Position numbers and translations under genes: made by a program. This document shows positions 33,774 through 40,918 of a stretch of DNA of 64,000 nt, piece after piece. How positions within the stretch are numbered: the stretch's first letter is position 1; every line of letters begins with the position of its first letter. Source of the stretch: Bacillus sp. SB49 (GTDB taxonomy: Bacteria > Bacillota > Bacilli > Bacillales > Halobacillaceae); assembly GCF_000469135.2 (NCBI RefSeq), contig NZ_CP048117.1, positions 3,447,501 to 3,511,500 on the forward strand, written 5' to 3'. The notes under the pieces were generated by a model. The model did not search any database, was not told the DNA's origin, and was given only the letters and a program-made list of their open reading frames with translations.

Positions 33774-33923
33774 ATGATTGTCGAAAGGCTCTCCTACAAG
33801 GTGTTGCAGGACTCTCTAAAAAGAGCAGTGGATTTGAACCTGGAAGAAGAATTCATCCTCTTGCTGAAGAAAGAACTGCACAAGCGAGAAGAGCGGAAAA
33901 ACGTTCCGCTCCGAATGAAGTGA
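33774..33923 (+). CDS. sda: Sda-like sporulation histidine-kinase inhibitor
   Basis: A 49-residue protein too short for many gene callers. Residues 6-39 match the helical hairpin of Sda: LSYKVLQDSLKRAVDLNL aligns with the first helix of the family (LSDELLIESYFKATEMNL in B. subtilis), then EEEFILLLKKELHKRE with the conserved Phe-Ile and the Glu-x2-x-Arg end. Sda binds the KinA/KinB dimerisation domain and blocks autophosphorylation, delaying sporulation when DNA replication is disturbed. AAAGGGGG precedes the ATG. It is 21 nt downstream of the XRE-PAS gene and probably co-transcribed, rather than under the DnaA-controlled promoter known in B. subtilis. Confidence 0.72.
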   Translation: MIVERLSYKVLQDSLKRAVDLNLEEEFILLLKKELHKREERKNVPLRMK

Positions 33924-33986
33924 CGATCTTCACATTCATGTATGATTCTCCCTCCCTGCGGGTAAACCATTGGGGAGGTGATGAGA

Positions 33987-34688
33987 ATGTCTTCAAAAAA
34001 ATGGATTATGCATCAGGAATGGGAAGATCTTATCTTCCTCCATTGGCCCGTACCCGCTGAGATTTTGGCCAGGTATATACCAAGTGTGTTTGAGTTGGAC
34101 GAATTTGACGGTTCGGCTTGGATAGCCGTCGTCCCGTTTCGTATGAACCACATCCGGTTCAAGAACCTTCCTTCTCTTCCTTTCGGCAATCAATTATTGG
34201 AATTGAATGTCCGTACCTATGTCACTTATAAAGGAGAACCAGGAGTTTATTTCCTCACTTTGGATGCCGATCACCCCCTCGGCGTTTTTTTAGCCCGAAC
34301 AGGATTTTCTCTTCCTTACGTGCATGCATCCATGCGGATGGACACGACACCGGAGAGGATTCATTTCTCCAGCAGAAGAATTCATAAAGGCTATCCGAAC
34401 GCTCATTTCCATATGGAGGCATCTCATTTTTCCCCTGCCGTTCATCCTGCACCAGGATCCCTTCTTTACTGGCTTACCGAACGATATGCCCTCTGGACAG
34501 TCCGAGGCCAAAAGGTGTACAAGGGACCAATCCAGCATAAGCACTGGCGGTTGCAGAAAGTCAAAGTCGACCTTCCTGTCAATCAATTGCTCGATTTCCT
34601 CCCCTCCTTCGTAACAGAACAAGATCCAACCGCCTATTATTCTAAAACTTTACAAACGAGGATTTTTCCATTTGAACGAGTAAAGTAG
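33987..34688 (+). CDS. yqjF: YqjF family protein (DUF2071)
   Basis: A 233-residue soluble protein of the DUF2071 family. Characteristic blocks are HQEWEDLIFLHWPVP at the start, the FDGSAWIAVVPFRM strand pair, LNVRTYVTYKGEPGVYFLTLDAD and the late WLTERYALW. The fold resembles acetoacetate decarboxylase, but the catalytic lysine pair is not obvious. B. subtilis YqjF has been used as a reporter for aromatic nitro compounds, which fits its position just before the MhqO-like dioxygenase. The ATG at 33987 is 8 nt after GGGGAGG; starts at 33978 and 33981 sit inside that site. Confidence 0.85.
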   Translation: MSSKKWIMHQEWEDLIFLHWPVPAEILARYIPSVFELDEFDGSAWIAVVPFRMNHIRFKNLPSLPFGNQLLELNVRTYVTYKGEPGVYFLTLDADHPLGVFLARTGFSLPYVHASMRMDTTPERIHFSSRRIHKGYPNAHFHMEASHFSPAVHPAPGSLLYWLTERYALWTVRGQKVYKGPIQHKHWRLQKVKVDLPVNQLLDFLPSFVTEQDPTAYYSKTLQTRIFPFERVK

Positions 34689-34694
34689 CTTCTT

Positions 34695-34743
34695 TTGACA
34701 ATGTATCCTCTGCGTATTATAATTATCTTGAATTCGAGATAAT
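34695..34743 (+). promoter_or_regulatory. mhqO promoter with MhqR-type operator
   Basis: TTGACA (34695-34700), 17 nt, TATAAT (34718-34723) is a perfect promoter. Overlapping its end, ATTATCTTGAATTCGAGATAAT (34722-34743) is a 22-bp palindrome with one mismatch. It matches the MhqR operator of B. subtilis as I recall it (ATCT-CGAATTCG-AGAT). MhqR repressors release on quinone alkylation. No mhqR gene is in the window. Confidence 0.82.
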
Positions 34744-34759
34744 CAGAGGAGGAACCTTT

Positions 34760-35719
34760 ATGGAACTTAAAGGCATCCATCACGTATCAGCCATCACAGC
34801 AAATGCAGAGAAAAACTTTGACTTTTATACCCGCATATTAGGAATGCGTTTAGTTAAAAAAACCGTCAACCAAGACGACCCTTCCATGTATCACTTGTTT
34901 TATGCCGATGAAAAAGGACGTCCCGGAACCGATTTAACTTTTTTTGAAATTCATCGCGCCGGACACACCTATCCGGGCTCTCAGAGCATATCGACGACCA
35001 CGCTGCGCGTCCCAAACGACGAAGCACTGAATTATTGGCTCGAGAGATTCCAACAGTATCAAGTAGCCCATGATCCAATGGAGGAGCGCTTCGGACGCCT
35101 CACTCTGTCTTTCCGTGATCCGGAAGACCAACGGTTAATGCTTGTATCCGATCAACATAACAAGGGTGTAGCAGCCGGAATCCCATGGAAAGGATCCGAG
35201 GTACCTGCTGATTTTGGTATTACTGGGCTGGGACCTGTAAGACTTACTGTCTCTGATAAGAGTAAAACGGAGCATGTCCTTACAGAAATTCTGCGATTCC
35301 GAAAAACAGGTGAGTACGACAATTGGACTGTCTTCAGCACAGGCGAAGGTGGCACAGGTGCAGAGGTCCACGTGGAAGAGACGGATGCAGACAGACGGGA
35401 ACGACCTGGAAGAGGAAGCGTCCACCACGTCGCCTTCCGGGTGGAGAACAAGGAAGAACTCACCAAATGGAAAGAAATCATTGATGCTGCCGGGTACCCG
35501 AATTCCGGGCTTGTCGATCGCTACTACTTCCAATCCCTTTATTTCAGGGAAGCGAACCACATTTTATTTGAACTGGCGACAGATGGTCCTGGTTTCGCCA
35601 CGGATGAACCGGAAGATCGTCTGGGGGAAGCGTTGGCACTTCCGCCGTTTCTTGAACAAAAACGGGAAGAAATCGAAAGAAACCTTAAACCGATTCACAC
35701 AACAGCTCAACAAGACTAA
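34760..35719 (+). CDS. mhqO: Ring-cleaving dioxygenase, MhqO-like (VOC superfamily)
   Basis: A 319-residue extradiol dioxygenase of the glyoxalase/VOC fold with two modules. The first begins GIHHVSAITANAEKNFDFYTRILGMRLVKKTVNQD; the second begins ITGLGPVRLTV and holds SVHHVAFRVENKEEL. Metal ligands are probably His 7 or 8, the His in SVHHVAF and the Glu in HILFELATDG. The family degrades 2-methylhydroquinone or catechol-type compounds and protects against quinones. GAGGAGG precedes the start. The promoter and its MhqR-type operator make it a stand-alone quinone-responsive gene; yqjF upstream ends 70 nt before. Confidence 0.88.
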   Translation: MELKGIHHVSAITANAEKNFDFYTRILGMRLVKKTVNQDDPSMYHLFYADEKGRPGTDLTFFEIHRAGHTYPGSQSISTTTLRVPNDEALNYWLERFQQYQVAHDPMEERFGRLTLSFRDPEDQRLMLVSDQHNKGVAAGIPWKGSEVPADFGITGLGPVRLTVSDKSKTEHVLTEILRFRKTGEYDNWTVFSTGEGGTGAEVHVEETDADRRERPGRGSVHHVAFRVENKEELTKWKEIIDAAGYPNSGLVDRYYFQSLYFREANHILFELATDGPGFATDEPEDRLGEALALPPFLEQKREEIERNLKPIHTTAQQD

Positions 35720-35723
35720 TAAA

Positions 35724-35755
35724 GAAAGCCGGCACCTTTTCAGGTCCGGCTTTTC
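35724..35755 (+). terminator. Terminator of mhqO
   Basis: AAAGCCGGcACCT-TTTC-AGGTcCGGCTTTT forms a stem with one internal mismatch and a T tail. It may also serve the convergent aconitase gene. Confidence 0.82.
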
Positions 35756-35768
35756 TATTTGTATTAAA

Positions 35769-37721
35769 TCAGTCCTTATCCAGGCGCTCCTTCACCCAAT
35801 TGATCAGACCGCCCGCCTTCATGATTTCAATTTGACGCTCCGAAAGAGCATGCTCCACTTCAATCTGTAGGTCTTTCCCCTTTACCTCGACATGAAAGGT
35901 AGAGGATTTAGAGAGTTTGTTTCGCAGATCCTTAAATTGAAGAACATCTCCCTCTTCCAGCTTCTCTAGATCATCAGCATTGGTAAAGGTTAGTGGTAGT
36001 ACACCGAAGTTAGCAAGGTTCTGCCAGTGAATACGGGCAAAGTCTTCGACAATAGCCACTTGCAATCCAAGATACTTCGGAGCTAAAGCCGCATGCTCCC
36101 TGCTCGATCCCTGCCCGTAATTCGCACCGGCAACAACCGCATGACCTCCGGATTCCTTCACATCCATCGCCCTTTCATAATAGGTGTCATCTACAATTTC
36201 AAAGGCAAACTTACTGATTTCCGGAAGGTTGCTTCGATAAGGAAGGACTCTCGCCCCGCCTGCTAATATTTCATCTGTCGAAATGTCATCCCCCATTTTC
36301 ATTAATACAGGGAGCTCCATTTCATCTGGAAGCTCACCCATTTCCGGAATGGAAGCCACATTTGGGCCTTTCACGAGGTCAACCTTTTTTGCCTCCGACA
36401 GAGGAAGCGGATCGTCAAGGAGCCGCGTATCTACCGTCGGCTTTTCAAGGTCAACGACAGAAGGATAAGCGAGGCCCGATTTTCTAGGGTCTGTAATCTT
36501 CCCTTCCAACGCACTTACTGCAGCAGTCTCCGGACTGCATAGATACACGCTGTCCTCTTTCGTTCCGGAACGCCCTGGAAAATTCCTAGGAGTCGTCCGC
36601 AAGCTGTTTCTTCCTGTCGCCGGTGCTTGTCCCATGCCGATACATCCGTTGCATCCCGCTTGGTGAAGCCTTGCTCCTGCCTGGAGGAAATTGGCTATAT
36701 GACCATTCTGAGATAGATCGACGAGCATCTGCCTGGATGTCGGGTTAATATCAAACGAAACACCGTCCGCAACTTGTTTACCAGCGACGATTTCTGATGC
36801 TACTGCAAAATCCCGGTACCCAGGGTTAGCGGAAGAACCTACATAGCTTTGATAGATCGCCTCCCCTTCCACCTCTTCGACCGGCACCACATTCCCCGGA
36901 CTGGAAGGCTTTGCAATGAGAGGGGCCAGGTCAGAGAGATGCAATTCGTCATGCACATCGTACCCCGCTCCCTCATCAGGCAAGAGCTCAAACCACTCTT
37001 TTTCCCTCCCATGCCGTGCCATGAAACGACGCGTAACTTCGTCCGCTGGAAAAACCGTTCCCGTAGCGCCTAGTTCCGCTCCCATATTTGCAATGACATG
37101 GCGGTCCATCGCCGTAAGGTTTTTCAAACCCGGGCCGTAATATTCAAAAACATGATGGACGCCCCCTTTTACTCCATGTCTACGCAGCATTTCAAGAATG
37201 ACATCCTTTGCGCTTACCCAATCAGGAAGCTCACCGGTCACCTTCACTCCCCACACTTTCGGCATTTTCACATAAAAAGGCTCTCCTGCGATAGCCATAG
37301 CAACATCGATTCCACCTGCCCCCATGGCAAGCATGCCCATACAGCCATTCGCACACGTATGACTGTCCGATCCAAGCAGCGTCTTCCCGGGAGCAGCGAG
37401 CCTCTGCATATGGACGGGATGACTCACTCCGTTTCCCGGCCTGCTGAAATGCAAACCGAAACGCTTGGATGCACTTTCCAGGAACAGGTGGTCATCCGGG
37501 TTCTTATTGTCTTCCTGTATTAAGTTATGGTCGACATATTGAGCGGACGCTTCCGTCTGTGCCCGCTCCACCCCCATCGCTTCAAGCTCAAGCATCACCA
37601 TTGTCCCTGTTGCATCCTGGGTAAGGGTTTGATCAATTTTTAATCCTATTTCCGAACCTGGTGTCATTTCTCCTTGAATAAGATGGCTGTTAATCAGCTT
37701 TTGTGTGACGTTATAACCCAC
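35769..37721 (-). CDS. Aconitate hydratase, 650-residue (Aquifex-type) form
   Basis: A fused LeuC/LeuD-type aconitase that isomerises citrate and isocitrate. The cluster ligands are present: LLGSDSHTCANG (first Cys, about residue 118) and GCNGCIGMGQAPATG (Cys pair, about 360). The swivel domain at the C-terminus carries YGQGSSREHAALAPKYLG with the substrate arginine. At 650 residues it is clearly shorter than the AcnA/CitB enzyme of Bacillus (about 900) and fits the putative Aquifex-type aconitase family, so it may be a second aconitase or act on a related substrate such as homoaconitate. The start is a GTG after AAGGAGG. It is convergent with mhqO. Confidence 0.88.
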   Translation of the reverse strand: MGYNVTQKLINSHLIQGEMTPGSEIGLKIDQTLTQDATGTMVMLELEAMGVERAQTEASAQYVDHNLIQEDNKNPDDHLFLESASKRFGLHFSRPGNGVSHPVHMQRLAAPGKTLLGSDSHTCANGCMGMLAMGAGGIDVAMAIAGEPFYVKMPKVWGVKVTGELPDWVSAKDVILEMLRRHGVKGGVHHVFEYYGPGLKNLTAMDRHVIANMGAELGATGTVFPADEVTRRFMARHGREKEWFELLPDEGAGYDVHDELHLSDLAPLIAKPSSPGNVVPVEEVEGEAIYQSYVGSSANPGYRDFAVASEIVAGKQVADGVSFDINPTSRQMLVDLSQNGHIANFLQAGARLHQAGCNGCIGMGQAPATGRNSLRTTPRNFPGRSGTKEDSVYLCSPETAAVSALEGKITDPRKSGLAYPSVVDLEKPTVDTRLLDDPLPLSEAKKVDLVKGPNVASIPEMGELPDEMELPVLMKMGDDISTDEILAGGARVLPYRSNLPEISKFAFEIVDDTYYERAMDVKESGGHAVVAGANYGQGSSREHAALAPKYLGLQVAIVEDFARIHWQNLANFGVLPLTFTNADDLEKLEEGDVLQFKDLRNKLSKSSTFHVEVKGKDLQIEVEHALSERQIEIMKAGGLINWVKERLDKD

Positions 37722-38042
37722 ACCGATTCCTCCTTCACATGGTTTACCGCCTGGTAATTTGGCGTTTTTTTCCTATAAACCCCATACCCGTAAGACATCG
37801 TCCCTATGCAAGGTTTCCTTATAATGACAAATTACGATAGTTTTCTCACCATGGAAAATCAGGTTTCCCTTTATATCAGGAAAGTCACCAGTCAAAAAAC
37901 CTCTTAAAGGGCCGTTTAAAGGGAGACTTGGGAAACTGGTAAATATAGTTGATTATTACTAATTGAGGATGTATTCTAAAAATAGATTCGAAAGAGCAAC
38001 ATCTCTTAAGAGTCGACAGTTGATCAACTAGGTGTGTTGAAA
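37722..38042. other. Intergenic region between aconitase and the RRNPP regulator
   Basis: This 320-nt gap holds no convincing gene. On the plus strand TTGATT (37949-37954), 17 nt, TATTCT (37972-37977) is a candidate promoter for the regulator. Just before the ribosome site, AGTTGATCAACT (38018-38029) is a perfect 12-bp palindrome and could be an autoregulatory site. Two similar purine-rich words (CTTAAAGGG, TTTAAAGGG) stand near 37900-37923. The aconitase promoter must lie on the minus strand here, but I cannot fix it. Confidence 0.5.
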
Positions 38043-39326
38043 ATGGAATATGGTAAAGTGCTCCGGTTCCATCGGGTGAAACAGGGTTTGACGCAAAACC
38101 AGTTAGCAGATGGAATCATCTCGCCGGCATATCTGTCTAAGATTGAGAACAATCAGACCGTGCCTGCCTCCGAAGTGCTGGAAATGCTATATGAACGTCT
38201 GGGATTGGAATTCCATGACGCTTCCTACAGCCACCCTTCCAAAGAAAAGCTGAAAAAGTGGTATGAAGCTATCATGTTCAAGCGGAAGGAAGAAGCACGA
38301 AGGTTGAAGGAGGAGCTGCTCAGTCAGCAGGATATGCGGAACAATCATCACCTTTATATTTACTACAAGCTGTACAGCATCCGCCACTTTTTGTTAGAAA
38401 ACGAAGTGGAGGAGGCTTATGAAGCATGGAGTGAAATAAAGCAGCACCTGGATACATTTGATGATGAGATGAAGTACTACTATCATTTGAGCAATGGACT
38501 GCTCCAGTATTACCGAAGTGATTTCGAGGAATCATTCCAGCAGTTGATGAAGGCGGAAGTCTTATCGCGCTCCATGAATATGGAAAGCTGGGAAGTGAGC
38601 GACCTTTTCTACCACTTGGCACTAAGTTCAAGTCAGGCGCACCATGTGTCAGCTTCTATTTTTTATACAGAACAGGCACTCCGCATTTATAAAGATCATT
38701 ACGACCTAGGAAAGAGTGCTGATTGCCATCTCATTTTAGGAATAAGTTTCAGCAGGCTCCAGAATCATGAAAAAGCGAGGGAGAATTACGAGTCTGCTCT
38801 CAAGATCGCTTCTCAGACTAAGGACCACCAGCAGTTGAAACTGGTTTATATTAACATGGCTGTTTTAGACTCTAATCTAGATAATCATACGTTATCCATC
38901 GAGCATTACAAAAAGAGCCTGGAGTACACAGAAGCATCATCTTCCACCTATGATATCTATGAATACATGAATATTATTCACGGATTAATCCTCGAGCACT
39001 ACCTCATAGGTAACAAGGAAGGATGCCTCTATTGGGTAAATGAAGGTAAACAAAGGCTTGTAGATTTCCCTTCAAAAGAGCACACGTATCATTTTGATGT
39101 TTTTCAAAAGATACTAACGAACGCTCCAGATACCCTTGAATTTCTTGAAGATGAAGTACTTCCATATTTCAAAGAAATGAAGGATCCGGAGTATGTCATC
39201 AGATACGCTAAATTCCTAGCCGACTTATTTGAGAAGCAAAGGATGTATAAGCGTTCTTCTGAATATTTAAGGTTAGCAATGCAATTGTTAAATAAACATT
39301 CTCATTTAGGAGGCATGATCTTATGA
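38043..39326 (+). CDS. RRNPP-type peptide-responsive transcription regulator (NprR/PlcR-like)
   Basis: A 427-residue cytoplasmic regulator: an N-terminal XRE helix-turn-helix (VLRFHRVKQGLTQNQLADGI, then YLSKIENNQTVPAS, residues 5-45) followed by about 340 residues of TPR-like helical pairs (for example HLALSSSQAHHVSASIFYTEQAL and LGISFSRLQNHEKARENYESAL). This is the RRNPP architecture of PlcR, NprR and PrgX, where an imported peptide binds the TPR groove and changes DNA binding. The ATG at 38043 follows AGGTG at 8 nt; GTG and TTG codons just before it are less likely. Its last four bases overlap the start of a 39-residue propeptide gene, the usual position of the cognate signal gene. Confidence 0.85.
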   Translation: MEYGKVLRFHRVKQGLTQNQLADGIISPAYLSKIENNQTVPASEVLEMLYERLGLEFHDASYSHPSKEKLKKWYEAIMFKRKEEARRLKEELLSQQDMRNNHHLYIYYKLYSIRHFLLENEVEEAYEAWSEIKQHLDTFDDEMKYYYHLSNGLLQYYRSDFEESFQQLMKAEVLSRSMNMESWEVSDLFYHLALSSSQAHHVSASIFYTEQALRIYKDHYDLGKSADCHLILGISFSRLQNHEKARENYESALKIASQTKDHQQLKLVYINMAVLDSNLDNHTLSIEHYKKSLEYTEASSSTYDIYEYMNIIHGLILEHYLIGNKEGCLYWVNEGKQRLVDFPSKEHTYHFDVFQKILTNAPDTLEFLEDEVLPYFKEMKDPEYVIRYAKFLADLFEKQRMYKRSSEYLRLAMQLLNKHSHLGGMIL

Positions 39327-39442
39327 AGAAAGCCATCGCTTTCATCGCTGCAGTTGGCATTGTTGTTTCTGTCTTAGCTCCTTTGACACAGGATGAGGCA
39401 GTACGTACCTACCCAAGACCATTAGTTGAAGACGTAGTTTAA
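39323..39442 (+). CDS. Putative secreted signalling propeptide of the RRNPP system
   Basis: A 39-residue peptide whose gene shares ATGA with the end of the regulator gene and has its own AGGAGG at 9-nt spacing. The N-terminus is a textbook Sec signal: two lysines then a hydrophobic core (AIAFIAAVGIVVSVLAPL). After it comes a short polar linker TQDEAV and the C-terminal region RTYPRPLVEDVV, the likely exported part. PapR, NprX and Phr peptides are built the same way and are trimmed outside to 5-10 residues before re-import by the Opp permease. It is too short for most gene finders. A terminator follows after about 65 nt, so the two genes form a closed unit. Confidence 0.75.
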   Translation: MKKAIAFIAAVGIVVSVLAPLTQDEAVRTYPRPLVEDVV

Positions 39443-39508
39443 CTTCTTTTTAGTAGTATGTAACAGTTTTTAAGCACCTCCCCTAATCCTATACCTATAT
39501 AAACATTT

Positions 39509-39542
39509 ACCTCTACCCTGACCCGGTAGAGGTCTTTTTTTC
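39509..39542 (+). terminator. Terminator of the RRNPP operon
   Basis: ACCTCTACC (39509-39517) and GGTAGAGGT (39525-39533) pair, followed by eight T. Confidence 0.88.
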
Positions 39543-39546
39543 ATGA

Positions 39547-39593
39547 AAAAAATCAGCAGCGCCGGGACAGCACTACTGATTTTGGAAATATTT
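39547..39593 (-). terminator. Terminator of the DUF6933 gene
   Basis: On the minus strand AAAATCAGTAGTGC pairs with GCGCTGCTGATTTT (two G-U pairs), then a T run. The TAG stop codon of the gene lies inside the left arm. Confidence 0.75.
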
Positions 39594-40088
39594 AATGAAA
39601 GTTTTATAAGGATAAGTATGCTCCAGCGGACGGAAAGGCATCTTATTATTTTCTTCATTTATTTTCTGGGCATCAATGTCTTCATAGGCTTGGCCTTGGA
39701 TCTGATGTTCCATCGTAGATTTAAGATCATTCATGATGCCTATGACCCGCCTGTTTTTTGTTTTCGTATATACGATTTCATCTGCCGCCCTAAGCATTTC
39801 TTCCCCAACAGACTCGTCAATTTCAAGCAGTTGAAATAGCTGCTTGAGCGAACCTTTAATGACGGTGTCGAGGTGGTCGAATTGCGGCTTTCTCAATCCG
39901 AATAAGGTCAGGTTAAGGCCTGTCGCATTGTTGACAAGGATTAAACATTTCCTGCGGTTGAAAGTAACCAGGTTCGCATGCCATTGATGGATTTCAGGTA
40001 CTTCTTTATATGCTTCTACGTCCTGGATCGGCTTATCTATCTCATTCTGTAATTTCTTTGTCGCTCCGATAACGAACACTTTCTCCAC
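39573..40088 (-). CDS. DUF6933 domain protein
   Basis: A 171-residue soluble protein that I assign to DUF6933 from its remembered signature: HQWHANLVTFNRRKCLILVNNATGLNLTLFGL (about residues 33-65), followed by a helical region and YTKTKNRRVIGIMNDL near residue 108. Members are short, widespread in Firmicutes and often near plasmid or toxin-like genes, but their role is unknown. There is no membrane segment. GAGAAAGGGGTG stands before the start. It is a single-gene unit between terminators. Confidence 0.7.
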   Translation of the reverse strand: MEKVFVIGATKKLQNEIDKPIQDVEAYKEVPEIHQWHANLVTFNRRKCLILVNNATGLNLTLFGLRKPQFDHLDTVIKGSLKQLFQLLEIDESVGEEMLRAADEIVYTKTKNRRVIGIMNDLKSTMEHQIQGQAYEDIDAQKINEENNKMPFRPLEHTYPYKTFIKYFQNQ

Positions 40089-40129
40089 CCCTTTCTCTCG
40101 TGTGCCTCTATTCTAACGCTTTCTGTAAG

Positions 40130-40163
40130 AAAAACAAAGAAGAACCGTTGCGGTCCTTCTTTG
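40130..40163 (-). terminator. Terminator of the trehalose operon
   Basis: On the minus strand CAAAGAAG-GA-CCG and CGG-TT-CTTCTTTG pair around CAA, then TTTTTC. It starts 14 nt after the treR stop. Confidence 0.82.
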
Positions 40164-40176
40164 CATCATGTTTTAT

Positions 40177-40893
40177 TTATAATTTGGTACGTCTGGCAAA
40201 GTCAACGAATTGAAACTTATCCGGACGGTGTCTGGACTCTGTGTACTGAAACACCGTTGCATCCGCCAGATAGACGTAACTGCGGATCACGACAACTTGC
40301 GGATGTCCGGCTAGATCCAGATAGCTTTCGTCTTCTTTCGTAACCGGCTCGACAACAATCTCCTTTTTAGCGAAACTGATGACAAGACCTAATTCGTTTT
40401 CCAAATACTCGTATAGGGAACGTTCGGCTGCTTCCTTCGTCAAATCCGGAACGATGTCTTCACGAAGGAAGTCTTTATCGAGAATAATCCTCTCTCCTCC
40501 TACTTCCCGCGATCGGACAACCTTCCACAGGTTGGTTTGCTGAGGACAGTTCAACCGCTCCCCCAACTCCCCCTGTCCACTGATACGCGCCAATTCGTGA
40601 ACAGACGTATGGAAGGTCTGCCCCATCTGATCGGCAAGCTCCTTGAAGCTCGTCAATCCGGAAACAGGAAATTCGAATTTCCCGTGATCGAGTACGACAG
40701 ATCCCTTCCCCCGCACTTTTTGAATATAGCCGTTTTGAGCAAGCAGGTGCAAAGCTTTTCGGATTGTCTCTCTAGATGTCTGGAATTCATCTGTCAGCTC
40801 ATGCTCGGAAGGAAGGGTATCCCCTGGAGTCAACACTCCACTTTGAATTCTCTCCGCCAATTCACTGTAGATAACAAAATACTTGTTTTTCAT
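40177..40893 (-). CDS. treR: Trehalose operon repressor TreR (GntR family)
   Basis: A 238-residue repressor with a GntR winged helix (LPSEHELTDEFQTSRETIRKALHLLAQNGYI, residues 27-57) and a UTRA effector domain (from FKELADQMG onward, including VVRSREVGGERIILDKDFL). In B. subtilis TreR is released from DNA by trehalose 6-phosphate. Two palindromes upstream of treP match its known site. It is the last gene of the operon, 25 nt after treC, so it is autoregulated through the same promoter. The ribosome site (GGTGA) is weak, fitting low repressor levels. Confidence 0.94.
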   Translation of the reverse strand: MKNKYFVIYSELAERIQSGVLTPGDTLPSEHELTDEFQTSRETIRKALHLLAQNGYIQKVRGKGSVVLDHGKFEFPVSGLTSFKELADQMGQTFHTSVHELARISGQGELGERLNCPQQTNLWKVVRSREVGGERIILDKDFLREDIVPDLTKEAAERSLYEYLENELGLVISFAKKEIVVEPVTKEDESYLDLAGHPQVVVIRSYVYLADATVFQYTESRHRPDKFQFVDFARRTKL

Positions 40894-40918
40894 CGGTCTT
40901 CACCGTTCTTTATTTTAA

